DNA of 64,000 nucleotides from Buchnera aphidicola (Phyllaphis fagi) (GCF_964058955.1 NZ_OZ060370.1:62001-126000); one strand, 5' to 3'. Shown: positions 10,579-21,418, numbered from the stretch's first letter. Translations and numbers: made by a program. The notes: generated by a model not told the origin, from the sequence alone.

Positions 10579-11646
10579 GTGCAAGAAAAAATATTATTTA
10601 TTGATCGTGATGGCACATTAATTCAAGAACCATCGGATAATTTTCAAGTTGATCAAATGGATAAATTAGTATTTGAACCTTGTGTTATTACTGTACTTAA
10701 AAAATTAATTCAATTAAATTTTAAATTAGTTATGGTTAGTAATCAAGATGGTTTATATACTTCTAGTTTTCCATATAGTTCATTTATTACACCTCATAAA
10801 TTTATGTTAGATATATTTTTTTCACAGGGTATTGTTTTTGATTATATTTTAATTTGTCCACATTTATATACTGATTGTTGTGATTGTCGAAAACCTAATA
10901 CAGGGTTATTAACATCATGGATAGTGCATAATACATTGGATAAAAAGAATAGTTATGTTATTGGAGATAGAATAACAGATATACAATTAGCAAAAAAAAT
11001 AGGTATTCAAGGAATATTATATAAGAGAAATAAATTGAATTGGGATGATATTTATAATATTTTATATAATGGAAATAGATATATAAAAGTTTTTCGAAAT
11101 ACTCAAGAAACAAAAATTATAATTGAATTGTGGTTAGATAAATCAGGACATAATAAAATTAATACTGGAATTAATTTTTTTAATCATATGTTAGAACAAA
11201 TTGCTATTCATGCTAATATTAAAATGAATATACATGTTGATGGAGATATTAATGTTGATGATCATCATATTATTGAAGATACTGGGATTGTTCTAGGGAA
11301 TGCTATTCTAAAATCTTTAGGTAATAAATTAGGAATTCATAGATTTGGATTTCATGTTCCAATGGATGAAAGTTCTGGATATTGTCTTTTAGATTTATCT
11401 GGACGATCATATTTAAAATTTATAGGTAAATTTAATTATCAATTTGTAGGTGATTTTAGTACAAATATGGTAGAACATTTTTTTCAATCTTTATCATTTT
11501 CTATGAAAAGCACAATTCATTTAATTAGTACAGGTACAAATGATCATCATCAAATTGAAAGTTTATTTAAAGCTTTTGGTAGATCTTTAAAACAAGCTAT
11601 TAATATTACAGGAGTTAGTTTACCGACATCAAAAGGGATGTTATAA
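10579..11646 (+). CDS. hisB: Histidinol-phosphatase / imidazoleglycerol-phosphate dehydratase
   Basis: Fused bifunctional enzyme for two steps of histidine synthesis, as in enterobacteria; 355 residues, the E. coli length. Residues 1 to about 165 form the HAD phosphatase with FIDRDGT, SNQDG, and a zinc-binding cluster CPHLYTDCCDCRKP. The remainder is the dehydratase with GINFFNHML, DDHHIIEDTG, and NDHHQIESLFKAFGR near the C-terminus. The start is GTG, supported by AAGGAA at 10568-10573. It is separated from hisC by 33 bases and followed 1 base later by hisH. Confidence 0.97.
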   Translation: MQEKILFIDRDGTLIQEPSDNFQVDQMDKLVFEPCVITVLKKLIQLNFKLVMVSNQDGLYTSSFPYSSFITPHKFMLDIFFSQGIVFDYILICPHLYTDCCDCRKPNTGLLTSWIVHNTLDKKNSYVIGDRITDIQLAKKIGIQGILYKRNKLNWDDIYNILYNGNRYIKVFRNTQETKIIIELWLDKSGHNKINTGINFFNHMLEQIAIHANIKMNIHVDGDINVDDHHIIEDTGIVLGNAILKSLGNKLGIHRFGFHVPMDESSGYCLLDLSGRSYLKFIGKFNYQFVGDFSTNMVEHFFQSLSFSMKSTIHLISTGTNDHHQIESLFKAFGRSLKQAINITGVSLPTSKGML

Positions 11647-11647
11647 C

Positions 11648-12238
11648 ATGAATATAGTGATATTAGACACTAATTGTTCTAATTTATTATCTGTAAAATT
11701 ATCAATTGAAAAATTAGGATATTATCCTATAATAACAGATGATGCTAATACAATCTTAAGTGCTGATAAATTATTAATTCCAGGGGTAGGTAGTTCTGTA
11801 TCAATTATGAAACAGTTGTATAAAAAAAAATTAATTACAATAATAAAAAATTTGACTTATCCAGTATTGGGAATATGTTTAGGTATGCAATTATTATCTT
11901 CATTTAGTGAAGAATCACAAGGTATTAAAATGATAGGTATTATAGATTCTTCTGTATTATTATTAAATGTTGGTAAATTACCATTACCTCATACTGGTTG
12001 GAATCAAATTGTATTTTCTAAAGAACATCCTTTATTTATAGGAATTAAATCAGGGGAATGGTTTTATTTTAATCATAGTTATGCTATTCCAGTAAATCAA
12101 TATACTATATCAGAATCTTATTATGGTATTCATTTTAGTTCAGTAATTCAAAAAAATAATTTTTTCGGTGTACAATTTCATCCAGAAAAATCTGGTTTAT
12201 TTGGTTCAAAATTATTATTAAATTTTTTAGAGATGTGA
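11648..12238 (+). CDS. hisH: Imidazole glycerol phosphate synthase, glutaminase subunit
   Basis: Class I glutamine amidotransferase that supplies ammonia through HisF for imidazole ring formation. The 196 residues equal E. coli HisH. The catalytic cysteine is in LGICLGMQ near residue 77 and the His/Glu pair in QFHPEKSG near 178. The ATG comes one base after the hisB stop, so initiation is probably coupled to hisB termination. It works as a heterodimer with HisF, encoded two genes downstream. Confidence 0.97.
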   Translation: MNIVILDTNCSNLLSVKLSIEKLGYYPIITDDANTILSADKLLIPGVGSSVSIMKQLYKKKLITIIKNLTYPVLGICLGMQLLSSFSEESQGIKMIGIIDSSVLLLNVGKLPLPHTGWNQIVFSKEHPLFIGIKSGEWFYFNHSYAIPVNQYTISESYYGIHFSSVIQKNNFFGVQFHPEKSGLFGSKLLLNFLEM

Positions 12239-12242
12239 AGCT

Positions 12243-12992
12243 ATGATTATTCCAGCTTTAGATATTATGAATTCTAAAATAGTTCGATTATATCAAGGAA
12301 ATTATAATTTATTAAAATATTATAATTATAAATTATATAATATATTAAAGCAATATATATGTTCAGGGATCAATATTGTTCATATAGTTGATCTAAATGG
12401 TGCTCGAAATCCTAAAAATAAACAAAAAACAATATATTTTAAAATTATGGATATATTTAAACGTTACATACAAATAGGAGGTGGTATTCGTGATATTTAT
12501 GATATAGAATATTTTTTTTTATTAGGTGTTAATAGGGTAGTAATTGGATCATCTATGATTAAGAAAATTAATGAAATTAAAAAATGGATTGATGTATATG
12601 GTAATGATTTTATTGTAGCAGCATTAGATATTCGTATTATGGAAAATAATAAAAAAATAATTTTTATTAATGGATGGGAAGAAAATACTTATATAGAATT
12701 AGAAAATATTTTAGAAAAATTATTGTCTGTAAACATCAAACATGTTTTATGTACAGATATTTCTCGAGATGGAACTTTATTTGGTCCAAATGTAGCATTA
12801 TATAAAGAAATGGTGAATAAATTTCCTACTATTCATTTTCAAGCTTCAGGTGGAATCAGTACCCTTAGTGATATTAAAGATATAAAAAATACTGGAGTCA
12901 AACATGTTATTGTTGGACGGAGTTTGCTGGAAAATAAATTTACTATAGTAGAGGCAATGAAATGTTGGCAAAGAGAATTATCCCATGTTTAG
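12243..12992 (+). CDS. hisA: Phosphoribosylformimino-AICAR-phosphate isomerase
   Basis: TIM-barrel sugar isomerase (ProFAR to PRFAR). It has 249 residues (E. coli 245). Motifs are the catalytic aspartate in IPALDIM, GGGIRD, and the second-half [10 protein letters not shown]. The C-terminus reads CWQRELSHV, several residues past the point where E. coli HisA stops just after CWQ. The ancestral stop has been lost, and the overlap with hisF has grown to 31 bases. Translational coupling with hisF is likely. Confidence 0.97.
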   Translation: MIIPALDIMNSKIVRLYQGNYNLLKYYNYKLYNILKQYICSGINIVHIVDLNGARNPKNKQKTIYFKIMDIFKRYIQIGGGIRDIYDIEYFFLLGVNRVVIGSSMIKKINEIKKWIDVYGNDFIVAALDIRIMENNKKIIFINGWEENTYIELENILEKLLSVNIKHVLCTDISRDGTLFGPNVALYKEMVNKFPTIHFQASGGISTLSDIKDIKNTGVKHVIVGRSLLENKFTIVEAMKCWQRELSHV

Positions 12993-13738
12993 ATGTAAAA
13001 AATGGTCAGGTAGTTAAAGGAATACAATTTCGTGAACATAAAATTATGGGTGATATTATATCATTAGCTAAAAAATATGCTATAGATGGAGCGGATGAAT
13101 TAGTATTTTATGATATTACTGCATCTGTATGTAATAAATTAGTTAACAAAATGTGGATACGTAAAATTGCTGAAGTAATTAATATTCCTTTTTGTGTAGC
13201 TGGAGGTATAAAAAATCTTAAAGATGTAAGTACAATTTTAGAATTTGGTGCGGATAAAATTTCAATAAATTCTCCTGCTATTAATGATCCTGATTTAATC
13301 ACTCGTATTGCTGATCGTTTTGGAACACAATGTGTTGTAGTTGGTATAGATTCATGGTATGACAAAAAAAGTGATTGTTATCATGTGTATCAATATACAG
13401 GTGATTCTAATATGACAAAAAAAACTAATTTGAAAACTCTTTCTTGGGTAAAAGAAGTACAACAAAGAGGTGCTGGAGAAATTGTAATCAATATGATGAA
13501 TCAAGATGGAATGTGTTATGGATATGATATTAAACAATTAAAAAAAATTAAACAAGTTTGCTCTGTACCATTAATAGCATCTGGAGGAGCAGGTACTATG
13601 TATGATTTTTATAATGTTTTTAAATTTTCAAATGTTGAAGGTTCTTTAGCAGCATCTGTATTTCATAATAATACATTTAATATTAGAAAATTAAAAAAAT
13701 TTTTAATGAATATGGGGATAGAAATCAGATTATGTTAA
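12962..13738 (+). CDS. hisF: Imidazole glycerol phosphate synthase, cyclase subunit
   Basis: TIM-barrel cyclase subunit that uses HisH-derived ammonia to make imidazole glycerol phosphate and AICAR. The 258 residues equal E. coli HisF. The N-terminal [12 protein letters not shown] is nearly invariant in enterobacteria and fixes the start inside the end of hisA. The catalytic aspartates are in CLDV (residue 11) and GIDSW (near 130). GGAGTMYDF is the phosphate-binding loop. It overlaps hisA by 31 bases and hisI by 7. Confidence 0.98.
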   Translation: MLAKRIIPCLDVKNGQVVKGIQFREHKIMGDIISLAKKYAIDGADELVFYDITASVCNKLVNKMWIRKIAEVINIPFCVAGGIKNLKDVSTILEFGADKISINSPAINDPDLITRIADRFGTQCVVVGIDSWYDKKSDCYHVYQYTGDSNMTKKTNLKTLSWVKEVQQRGAGEIVINMMNQDGMCYGYDIKQLKKIKQVCSVPLIASGGAGTMYDFYNVFKFSNVEGSLAASVFHNNTFNIRKLKKFLMNMGIEIRLC

Positions 13739-14361
13739 ATACTCATCAGTTATTGAGTATTAATTGGGAAAAAGTTAACGGACTAATGCCGTGTATAATA
13801 CAACATTTTATTTCCGGTGAAGTTTTAATGCATGGTTATATGAATGATAAAGCTTTAGATGATACTCAAAGACATAAAATAGTTACATTTTATTCTAGAA
13901 CTAGAGAAAAATTATGGATTAAAGGGGGAAAGTCAGGTCATTTTTTACATGTATTAAAAATGAATATAGATTGTGATTGTGATGTTTTATTAATATTAGC
14001 TAATTCTATTAATTTGACTTGCCATATCCAGAAAAGTAGTTGTTTTTTTGGTGAAAAGACACATTTTACATATTTGTTTTATTTAGATAAAATCATTAAA
14101 AATAAGAAATATTTAAAATATAATTCTTCATATACTACTAGTTTACATCAACAAGGTATTAATAGAATATCACAAAAAGTTGGTGAAGAAGTTGTTGAAG
14201 TAGTGATTTCTGTTTTAAATAAAAATAAAATAGATTTTATTAATGAATCTTCTGATCTTATATATCATTTATTAGTATTATTACATAATCAAAATTTAGA
14301 TTTTAATGATTTAATTAATAATTTAAGAAATCGAAGAATACATAAAAATATAAATAAATAG
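13732..14361 (+). CDS. hisI: Phosphoribosyl-AMP cyclohydrolase / phosphoribosyl-ATP pyrophosphatase
   Basis: Fused HisI-HisE enzyme for the second and third steps of histidine synthesis; 209 residues (E. coli 203). The cyclohydrolase half shows [11 protein letters not shown] and the metal-binding cysteines in IDCDCDVLL and CHIQKSSCF. The pyrophosphatase half shows [12 protein letters not shown] and [11 protein letters not shown]. The ATG lies within the last codons of hisF (7-base overlap). It is the last gene of the operon; a 158-base gap separates it from gnd. Confidence 0.97.
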   Translation: MLNTHQLLSINWEKVNGLMPCIIQHFISGEVLMHGYMNDKALDDTQRHKIVTFYSRTREKLWIKGGKSGHFLHVLKMNIDCDCDVLLILANSINLTCHIQKSSCFFGEKTHFTYLFYLDKIIKNKKYLKYNSSYTTSLHQQGINRISQKVGEEVVEVVISVLNKNKIDFINESSDLIYHLLVLLHNQNLDFNDLINNLRNRRIHKNINK

Positions 14362-14519
14362 TATTACTACATTATTACTACTTGTATAATAGTAAAATTT
14401 TTATTTAATTTATTTAAAATATTAATAAATATATTGTGGTAGTTTTTAAATAGTGTAATATTTTAAATTTTCATCTATAGTATTTATAATTATTGGTTTT
14501 ACATATTGGAGTTTAATTA

Positions 14520-15926
14520 ATGCAAAAGAATGATGTTGGAGTTATAGGTATGGCTGTCATGGGTCGTAATTTAGCGTTAAATATTGCAAATCATGGATAT
14601 AATGTTTCTATATTTAATCGTACTCCTCAAAAAACAGAATATGTAATGAAGAATTTTTCAAATAAAACAATATTTCCATTTTTTTTAATTCATGATTTTA
14701 TTATTTCTTTAAAAGGTCCTAAATGTATTTTACTTATGGTTCAATCAGGACAACCAACGGATGATATAATATCAATGATTGTGCCTTATTTAACGAAAGG
14801 TGATATCATTATTGATGGTGGTAATTCGTTTTATAAAGATACTATTCGTAGATATAATAATTTATTAAAATATAATATTAATTTTATTGGAGCTGGAATT
14901 TCAGGAGGAGAATATGGAGCATTAACAGGACCTTCTATTATGCCTGGAGGTAAAAAAAGTGCATATAATTTTGTTAAACCTATTTTACAAGCAATATCAG
15001 CAAAAGTAGATGATGAATCTTGTATTTCGTATATTGGTCCAGATGGTTCTGGTCATTATGTTAAAATGGTTCATAATGGTATTGAATATTCTGATATGCA
15101 ATTAATTGCAGAATCTTATTCAATGTTAAAACATATTTTAAATTTAAGTAATAAAGATATTTCTGATGTATTTTCTCAATGGAATAAAGGTGAATTAAAT
15201 AGTTATTTAATTCAAATTACTAAAGATATTTTTATTAAAAAAGATGATAATGGTGACGATTTAATAGATTGTATTTTAGATCAAGCGGATAGTAAAGGTA
15301 CTGGTGAATGGACTTGTAAAGAAGCGTTAGAATTACATGAACCATTAACTTTAATTACTATGTCTGTTTTTGCTAGATATATATCTTCTTTAAAATCACA
15401 AAGAATATTAGCTTCTAATATATTATTAGGTCCAAAAAATAATTATATTTTACATAATCAGGCAGATTTTATAGAAAAAATTAGACAATCATTATATTTA
15501 GGAAAAATTATTTCGTATTCACAAGGATTTTTACAATTAAATAATGCTTCTAAAAAATATCATTGGAATTTAAAGTATAGTAATATTGCTAAAATTTTTC
15601 GTTCAGGTTGTATTATTCAAGCAAGTTTTTTAAAAAAAATTGTTGAGGTATATCAGTATGATAATACAATAATCAATTTATTGTTATCACCTTATTTTCA
15701 GGAAATTGCTAATAAATATCAGAATACTCTACGTCAAGTAGTATCTTGTGCTATAAAATATGGCATTTCTGTTCCTGTTTTTTCTGCTGCTATTTCATAT
15801 TATGATAGTTATCGCACATCATGTTCTTCTGCTAATTTAATTCAAGCACAAAGAGATTATTTTGGTGCGCATACTTATAAAAGACATGATCAGGAAGGTG
15901 TATTTCATACTAATTGGGCATCTTAA
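14520..15926 (+). CDS. gnd: 6-phosphogluconate dehydrogenase, decarboxylating
   Basis: NADP-dependent oxidative decarboxylation of 6-phosphogluconate to ribulose-5-phosphate; 468 residues, the E. coli length. Seen are the N-terminal Rossmann motif [34 protein letters not shown], the catalytic lysine and histidine context [12 protein letters not shown], and the C-terminal [16 protein letters not shown] at 14508-14511 supports the ATG. As in E. coli, it is adjacent to the his operon. It gives pentose phosphate for PRPP and hence for histidine, and NADPH. Confidence 0.98.
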   Translation: MQKNDVGVIGMAVMGRNLALNIANHGYNVSIFNRTPQKTEYVMKNFSNKTIFPFFLIHDFIISLKGPKCILLMVQSGQPTDDIISMIVPYLTKGDIIIDGGNSFYKDTIRRYNNLLKYNINFIGAGISGGEYGALTGPSIMPGGKKSAYNFVKPILQAISAKVDDESCISYIGPDGSGHYVKMVHNGIEYSDMQLIAESYSMLKHILNLSNKDISDVFSQWNKGELNSYLIQITKDIFIKKDDNGDDLIDCILDQADSKGTGEWTCKEALELHEPLTLITMSVFARYISSLKSQRILASNILLGPKNNYILHNQADFIEKIRQSLYLGKIISYSQGFLQLNNASKKYHWNLKYSNIAKIFRSGCIIQASFLKKIVEVYQYDNTIINLLLSPYFQEIANKYQNTLRQVVSCAIKYGISVPVFSAAISYYDSYRTSCSSANLIQAQRDYFGAHTYKRHDQEGVFHTNWAS

Positions 15927-16057
15927 AAATATATATTTTATTATATTTTAAAATATATAACGTATTTATATGATAATTTTATAAAAATATTTATAAAAAA
16001 CAAATATGTAATGTATTATCAATGGAATATTTAAAATTACTTAAAAATTATTATTTT

Positions 16058-17677
16058 ATGAAAAAAAAAATTTTAGTCACTTGTGCATTGCCATATGCTA
16101 ATGGATCAATGCATATTGGACATATGTTAGAACATATTCAAGCAGATATATGGGTACGATATCAAAAAATGATAGGTAATGAAGTATGGTTTATTTGTGC
16201 TGATGATGCTCATGGTACAGCAATTATGATGAAATCAAGAGAAATGTCTATTTCTCCAGAGAAATTAATTTATTCTATTTTTAAAGAACATAAATTTGAT
16301 TTAAAATCTTTTAATATTTTATATGATCATTATTCTTCAACTCATAATTACGAAAATAAATATTTTGTAAAAAAAATATATTACACTTTAAAAGTTAATC
16401 AATTAATTAAAGAAAAAATAATATTTCAATTATATGATACAAAAGAAAAAATATTTTTACCAGATAGATTTGTTACAGGATCATGTCCTATATGTTATTC
16501 TAGTGATCAATATGGAGATAATTGTGAAACATGTGGTGCTATTTATAAAGCAATAGAATTAATTAATCCAATATCTAATATTTCTTACACTCAACCTATT
16601 GTTTGTAGTTCATTACATTTATTTTTTGATTTAAATATGTTCAAAAAAAAATTAAACACGTGGATAAATTCTGGAGTTTTACAAAAACCAGTGTTTAATA
16701 AAACACAAGAATGGTTTAATATAGGTTTGAAAAAATGGAATATTTCTAGAGATACTCCGTATTTTGGTTTTAAAATTCCTGATATGCCAGAAAAATATTT
16801 TTATGTATGGTTGGATGCTCCAGTTTGTTATATTAGTACATTTAAAGAATTATGCAATAAAAATAAATATTTAAATTTTTATGAATTTTGGAATATAGAT
16901 TCTCAAGTAAAATTATATCATTTTATTGGGAAAGATATTATTTATTTTCATACTCTTTTTTGGCCCGCGATTCTAGAAAGTATTAATTTTAGAAAACCGA
17001 CTCGAATATTTGTTCATGGACATGTTACTTTAAATGGGAAAAAGTTATCTAAATCTCGAGGTTCTTTAATTTCTGTGAAGAAATGGATAAAATATTTAGA
17101 TTCTGATAGTTTGCGATATTATTATGCATCTAAATTATCTTCAAAAATTGAAGATATTGAAATTAATTTAGAAGAATTTACAAATAGAATTAATTCGGAT
17201 ATTGTAAATAAAATAGTTAATTTAGCTTCTCGTAGTGCTAGTTTTTTAAATAATTATTTTAGTAATATATTATCATTTGAATTAGATAATAAAAAATTAT
17301 ATCATACTTTTATTCATGCTACTCAATTAATTAGTTATTTCTTTAGAAAAAGAGAATTTCATTTGGCTATTCGAAAAATTATAGAATTATCAAATATAGC
17401 TAATCAGTATATTAATGATCAAAAACCATGGACAATCTCAATTACAAAAAACTATATTAAACTACATAACATTTGTTCTATGGGTATAAATTTATTTCGT
17501 ATTATTATGATTTGTATGAAACCTATTGTACCAGATTTAGCTAAAAGAACAGAATTATTTTTAATGACTAGATTATCTTGGAATAATATTAATAAGCCAT
17601 TATTAAATCATAATATTAATTTATTTTATCCATTATATAAACGAATTGATTTAAATTTTATAAAAAAAAATTTTTAA
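16058..17677 (+). CDS. metG: Methionyl-tRNA synthetase, short form
   Basis: Class I aminoacyl-tRNA synthetase charging initiator and elongator tRNA-Met. From the ATG at 16058 (MKKKILVTCALPYANG, matching the family) it has 539 residues. An in-frame ATG at 16022 would add 12 residues without homology. Visible are the HIGH-type HIGHML, the zinc knuckle CPIC...CETC near 140-160, and the KMSKS variant KKLSKSRG. The C-terminal tRNA-binding dimerisation domain of E. coli MetG (677 residues) is missing, so the enzyme is probably monomeric. A run of ten A follows the start codon. The stop lies one base from the stop of convergent tilS. Confidence 0.96.
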   Translation: MKKKILVTCALPYANGSMHIGHMLEHIQADIWVRYQKMIGNEVWFICADDAHGTAIMMKSREMSISPEKLIYSIFKEHKFDLKSFNILYDHYSSTHNYENKYFVKKIYYTLKVNQLIKEKIIFQLYDTKEKIFLPDRFVTGSCPICYSSDQYGDNCETCGAIYKAIELINPISNISYTQPIVCSSLHLFFDLNMFKKKLNTWINSGVLQKPVFNKTQEWFNIGLKKWNISRDTPYFGFKIPDMPEKYFYVWLDAPVCYISTFKELCNKNKYLNFYEFWNIDSQVKLYHFIGKDIIYFHTLFWPAILESINFRKPTRIFVHGHVTLNGKKLSKSRGSLISVKKWIKYLDSDSLRYYYASKLSSKIEDIEINLEEFTNRINSDIVNKIVNLASRSASFLNNYFSNILSFELDNKKLYHTFIHATQLISYFFRKREFHLAIRKIIELSNIANQYINDQKPWTISITKNYIKLHNICSMGINLFRIIMICMKPIVPDLAKRTELFLMTRLSWNNINKPLLNHNINLFYPLYKRIDLNFIKKNF

Positions 17678-17678
17678 T

Positions 17679-18989
17679 TTAGTTATAATTTTTAAAATTA
17701 TTAACCCATGATATATTCCAATAATTAGTATTATTATTTTTAGGATTATAAATTAATATAATTCCAATAATGTAAATTAATTTATTATTATAAAATAGAC
17801 ATGGTATACGATTTCGATTCCATGGAGGTACTTTAAAATGTTGCCATATGTTTTTTATGGATGTTTTATATTTTTTATTTATTAATATTTTTTTATCTGT
17901 TTGAAATCTAATACTTACTAAATCATTTATTTTAGGTTTTGGTATTTTTGTTCCATGTTGGTTTGTCATGATTACTCCCAGTTCCTGGGGAAGTTGTATT
18001 GGAATTTTATAATCATACCAAAATAATATTTTGTTTTTTATGGGATTATTAATAGGGATTTTAAAAATTTTATTTTTATATCGACATATTTCAAAATTTT
18101 TAAACACTACTTTATATTTTTGATATTTTTGATAATTAATAATTAAATGATTATAAATATTTTGAATTTGAAGATAAGTAGGTATTAATTTTGCATATTT
18201 TTGTATCCATCTTCGGATAATTAAAATTTGTGTTTCTTTGTGAATAATATGAAATTTTTTAATATTTAATATGTTATGACAAATTAAATATTTTGATAAT
18301 GAATTATCTAAAAAATGGTTTAAAGATTTTTCTTGTATATGACAGATATGCATACTTCTATAACAATTGTTTATAAAGAATGGCCATTTTCCCTTTATTT
18401 TTTTTATAATTACATTTCTTATAAAATTTCGATCATATTGATTTTTTAAATTACTATCATCTTCAATCCAATGTAGATTATTTAATATTGCCCATGTATA
18501 TAATTGACTTTTTTGATATTGTAATAATGGTCTAAAAATGATTTTATTTTTTTTTAAAATAGTAGAATATGACATACCGGATAAACCAGATAAACCACTG
18601 CCTCGTTTAAGAGATAAAAATAATGTTTCACATTGATCATCTAAATGATGTGCGGTTAATAATATTTCGTTTTTGTTCATATGTTTTTCGATGGTTTTAT
18701 ATCTTATTTTTCGAGCGATTGCTTGAATATTATTTTGATTAGGTATAATGATATTTTCGGTTATTAAGGGGATATTAATAGTATTACACATTTTTTTACA
18801 GTGGTTACTCCACTGTTTTGATTTAATATTTAGCTGATGATTGATATGAATAGCTCTTAAATTTAAAGATGGATATTTTTTTTGAAATTTAATGAGTTGA
18901 AATAATAATACGGTAGAATCTAATCCTCCACTATAAGATAGTAATAAAGATTGATTTTTATTAATTAATTTTATGAATTCTGTAATCAA
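17679..18989 (-). CDS. tilS: tRNA(Ile)-lysidine synthase
   Basis: Modifies C34 of tRNA-Ile(CAU) to lysidine so that it reads AUA, an essential function in an AT-rich genome full of AUA codons. It has 436 residues (E. coli 432). The N-terminal PP-loop SYSGGLDST binds ATP. HHLDDQCET and KRGSGLSGLSGM follow, and the C-terminal domain includes IWQHFKVPPWNRNRIP. The start is most likely TTG at 18989: an in-frame stop lies just upstream and no ATG precedes SGGLDS. Its 3' end nearly touches metG. Identification is secure; the start is less so. Confidence 0.95.
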   Translation of the reverse strand: MITEFIKLINKNQSLLLSYSGGLDSTVLLFQLIKFQKKYPSLNLRAIHINHQLNIKSKQWSNHCKKMCNTINIPLITENIIIPNQNNIQAIARKIRYKTIEKHMNKNEILLTAHHLDDQCETLFLSLKRGSGLSGLSGMSYSTILKKNKIIFRPLLQYQKSQLYTWAILNNLHWIEDDSNLKNQYDRNFIRNVIIKKIKGKWPFFINNCYRSMHICHIQEKSLNHFLDNSLSKYLICHNILNIKKFHIIHKETQILIIRRWIQKYAKLIPTYLQIQNIYNHLIINYQKYQKYKVVFKNFEICRYKNKIFKIPINNPIKNKILFWYDYKIPIQLPQELGVIMTNQHGTKIPKPKINDLVSIRFQTDKKILINKKYKTSIKNIWQHFKVPPWNRNRIPCLFYNNKLIYIIGIILIYNPKNNNTNYWNISWVNNFKNYN

Positions 18990-19051
18990 TGTAGTTATAT
19001 CTCATTATTGTAATTAATATTATTAATATTATTTTTATTACATATAATTAT

Positions 19052-19125
19052 TGCGTTCGAGTGGATTTGAACCACTGACTTTCACTATGTCATAGTGACA
19101 CTCTAACCAACTGAGCTACGAACGC
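19052..19125 (-). tRNA. tRNA-Val, anticodon GAC
   Basis: Complete cloverleaf of 74 bases on the minus strand: acceptor GCGTTCG/CGAACGC, D stem GCTC/GAGT, anticodon stem TCACT/AGTGA around loop ATGACAT, and T arm AGTGG-TTCAAAT-CCACT, discriminator A. Anticodon GAC reads GUC and GUU. The 3' CCA is not encoded, so a CCA-adding enzyme is needed. It lies between tilS and ribE. E. coli valV and valW, with the same anticodon, also lie near its riboflavin synthase gene. Confidence 0.97.
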
Positions 19126-19311
19126 ATATATTAAACAATTTTATCATCTAAGTATATTTATTATATATAATATAGAATATTATACGATTATATTTTTTTG
19201 TATACATATATATTAATTATATCAAATGATTATAAAATTTTTTATTATTTTTACTATCATATATTATATTATATAATATGTCTACTAATTTCAAAATCTA
19301 TGGAAGTGATT

Positions 19312-19911
19312 ATGTTTACTGGTATTATACAAGGAATAGCTGTTATATCGTCTATAAAAAAAAAATATAAATTTTGTACATATCAAATAAAATTTCCAAA
19401 TGATTTAATATCAAATTTAAAAATTGGTGCTTCTGTATCAAACAACGGTTGTTGTTTAACTGTAACAAAAATTAAATATGAATATGTTTATTTTGATATT
19501 ATGAAGGAAACATTAAGAATTACTAATTTGTCGTTATTACATGTTGGATCAAAAATTAATATTGAACGATCGTTAAAATTTGGTGATGAAATTGGTGGTC
19601 ATTTATTAACTGGTCATATTATTAGTACAGCAATAATACATAATATTATTCATATAAAAGAAAATAAAAAAATTTTTTTTCAGGTCAATAATATATTTAT
19701 TATGAAATATATTTTTTTAAAAGGATTTATTGCAATTGATGGAATCAGTTTAACAGTTAGTGGAATAAGTCAAAATATTTTTTATGTTTATTTTATTCCA
19801 GAAACTTTATGTAGTACTAATATTTCAAGTAGAGTTGTGGGAGATATAGTAAATATTGAAGTAGATTATTATACTCAAATAGTTGTTGATAAATTAGAAA
19901 AATTTCTATGA
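19312..19911 (+). CDS. ribE: Riboflavin synthase, alpha subunit
   Basis: Dismutates two 6,7-dimethyl-8-ribityllumazine molecules to riboflavin. MFTGIIQG is the standard N-terminus and fixes the start at 19312, with GGAAG 5 bases upstream; an in-frame extension back to 19198 has no homology. It has 199 residues (E. coli RibC/RibE 213, longer only at the C-terminus). The two lumazine-binding repeats are visible: NGCCLTV with DEIGGHLLTGH in the first, and GFIAIDGISLTVSG with PETL in the second. A run of ten A (19356-19365) lies early in the gene. It implies riboflavin production within the symbiosis. Confidence 0.95.
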   Translation: MFTGIIQGIAVISSIKKKYKFCTYQIKFPNDLISNLKIGASVSNNGCCLTVTKIKYEYVYFDIMKETLRITNLSLLHVGSKINIERSLKFGDEIGGHLLTGHIISTAIIHNIIHIKENKKIFFQVNNIFIMKYIFLKGFIAIDGISLTVSGISQNIFYVYFIPETLCSTNISSRVVGDIVNIEVDYYTQIVVDKLEKFL

Positions 19912-20135
19912 AAATATTTAGTATTAAATGTATATTTATATTAATGATAAATATTATTTTCAATATAGAATATTATGAAATTGACTCATATTGATTGTAA
20001 GTATATATATTTTATAATATTAGTTAGGATAAAATGTGTGTTTTATAATATGAAATATAATAAAAATTATGTTTTTATTTATTATTTTTAAGATTATATG
20101 AATAATTTAAAAATTATATAAGGTTTTAAAATTTT

Positions 20136-21407
20136 ATGGTTAAGTTAAATCTTTTAGATGAATTACAAGTAAGAGGTTTTGTTTCAAAAATTAGTAATAT
20201 TCATGATTTAGAAAAACAAATCAACCATAATATTATTACATTATATTGTGGATTTGATCCAACTTCTGATAGTTTACATGTAGGTCATCTTTTACCTTTA
20301 TTATGCTTAAAGTGGTTTCAAAAATATAATCATAATATTGTTGTTTTAATAGGAGGTGCTACAGGATTAATTGGTGATCCAAGTTTTAAAGATAAAGAAA
20401 GATTAATTGAAATTTCTGACATGACAATAAAATGGAGTACAAAGATTAAAAGTCAAATATCTTGTTTATTTAAAAATTTAAATTTTATTTCTCCTATTAT
20501 TGTAAATAATTATGATTGGTTTAAAAAAATAAATATTATTTCATTTTTACGCGATATTGGAAAATATTTTTCAATAAATAAAATGATGAACAGAAAGTCT
20601 GTAAAAAATAGAATTAATCGTATTGATCAAGGAATATCTTTCACAGAATTTTCTTATAATTTATTGCAATCATATGATTTTTTACAGTTATATAAAAAAT
20701 ACCATGTAACTTTACAAATTGGAGGTTCTGATCAATGGGGTAATATTTCTTCTGGTATTGATTTAGTACGCAGATTATGTCATATACAAGTATTTGGGCT
20801 TACTACTCCATTATTAACTCAATCAAATGGTATTAAATTTGGGAAAACAGAAAAAAATACAACCATTTGGTTAAATAGTACAAAAACTACACCTTATGCA
20901 TTTTATCAATTTTGGTTAAATACTAGTGATGATAAAATTATTGATTTTTTAAAATTATTTACTTTTTTAAAGATTAAAGAGATTGATCAAATAAATAAAC
21001 AAAGTAATATGAAAAATCAATTTTTTTATCCCAAATCTATTCTTGCAGATTATGTAACAAAAATGATACATGGTCAAGAAGAATTAAATTCAGCAAAAAG
21101 AATTACTAATATTTTATTTTCTGGAAATTTTCATAAATTAACAGAATATGATTTTTATCAATTAAAAAAAGATGGTATGATGTCATTAGTTTTGAATGGA
21201 TATGAAGATTTACGTCAAGTTTTAGTAAATTCTAAATTATCTTCTTCTCGTACTCATGCATATCAATTAATTATTTCTCATGCTATTCGAATCAATAATA
21301 GAAAAGAAATAAATCCAAAATATTTATTTTGTTATTCAGATAAATTATTTGGAAAATTTACTTTAATTACCCGAGGGAAAAAAAATCACTTTTTATTATG
21401 TTGGTAA
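20136..21407 (+). CDS. tyrS: Tyrosyl-tRNA synthetase
   Basis: Class I synthetase, 423 residues (E. coli 424). The HIGH-type motif is HVGHLLPL near 48-55, after YCGFDPTSDS. GGSDQWGN is the tyrosine-binding helix and KFGKTE the KMSKS equivalent. The C-terminal S4-like RNA-binding domain is kept (LVNSKLSSSRTHAYQLI). A 224-base gap before it holds only AT-rich sequence. It ends 11 bases before the stop of convergent sufA. No editing domain is expected in this family. Confidence 0.97.
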   Translation: MVKLNLLDELQVRGFVSKISNIHDLEKQINHNIITLYCGFDPTSDSLHVGHLLPLLCLKWFQKYNHNIVVLIGGATGLIGDPSFKDKERLIEISDMTIKWSTKIKSQISCLFKNLNFISPIIVNNYDWFKKINIISFLRDIGKYFSINKMMNRKSVKNRINRIDQGISFTEFSYNLLQSYDFLQLYKKYHVTLQIGGSDQWGNISSGIDLVRRLCHIQVFGLTTPLLTQSNGIKFGKTEKNTTIWLNSTKTTPYAFYQFWLNTSDDKIIDFLKLFTFLKIKEIDQINKQSNMKNQFFYPKSILADYVTKMIHGQEELNSAKRITNILFSGNFHKLTEYDFYQLKKDGMMSLVLNGYEDLRQVLVNSKLSSSRTHAYQLIISHAIRINNRKEINPKYLFCYSDKLFGKFTLITRGKKNHFLLCW

Positions 21408-21418
21408 TATTTTAGAAG

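Noticed and set aside
19198-19311. 38-residue N-terminal extension of riboflavin synthase
   Set aside because: MFTGIIQG is the standard family N-terminus and is preceded by GGAAG; the extension is AT-rich intergenic sequence.
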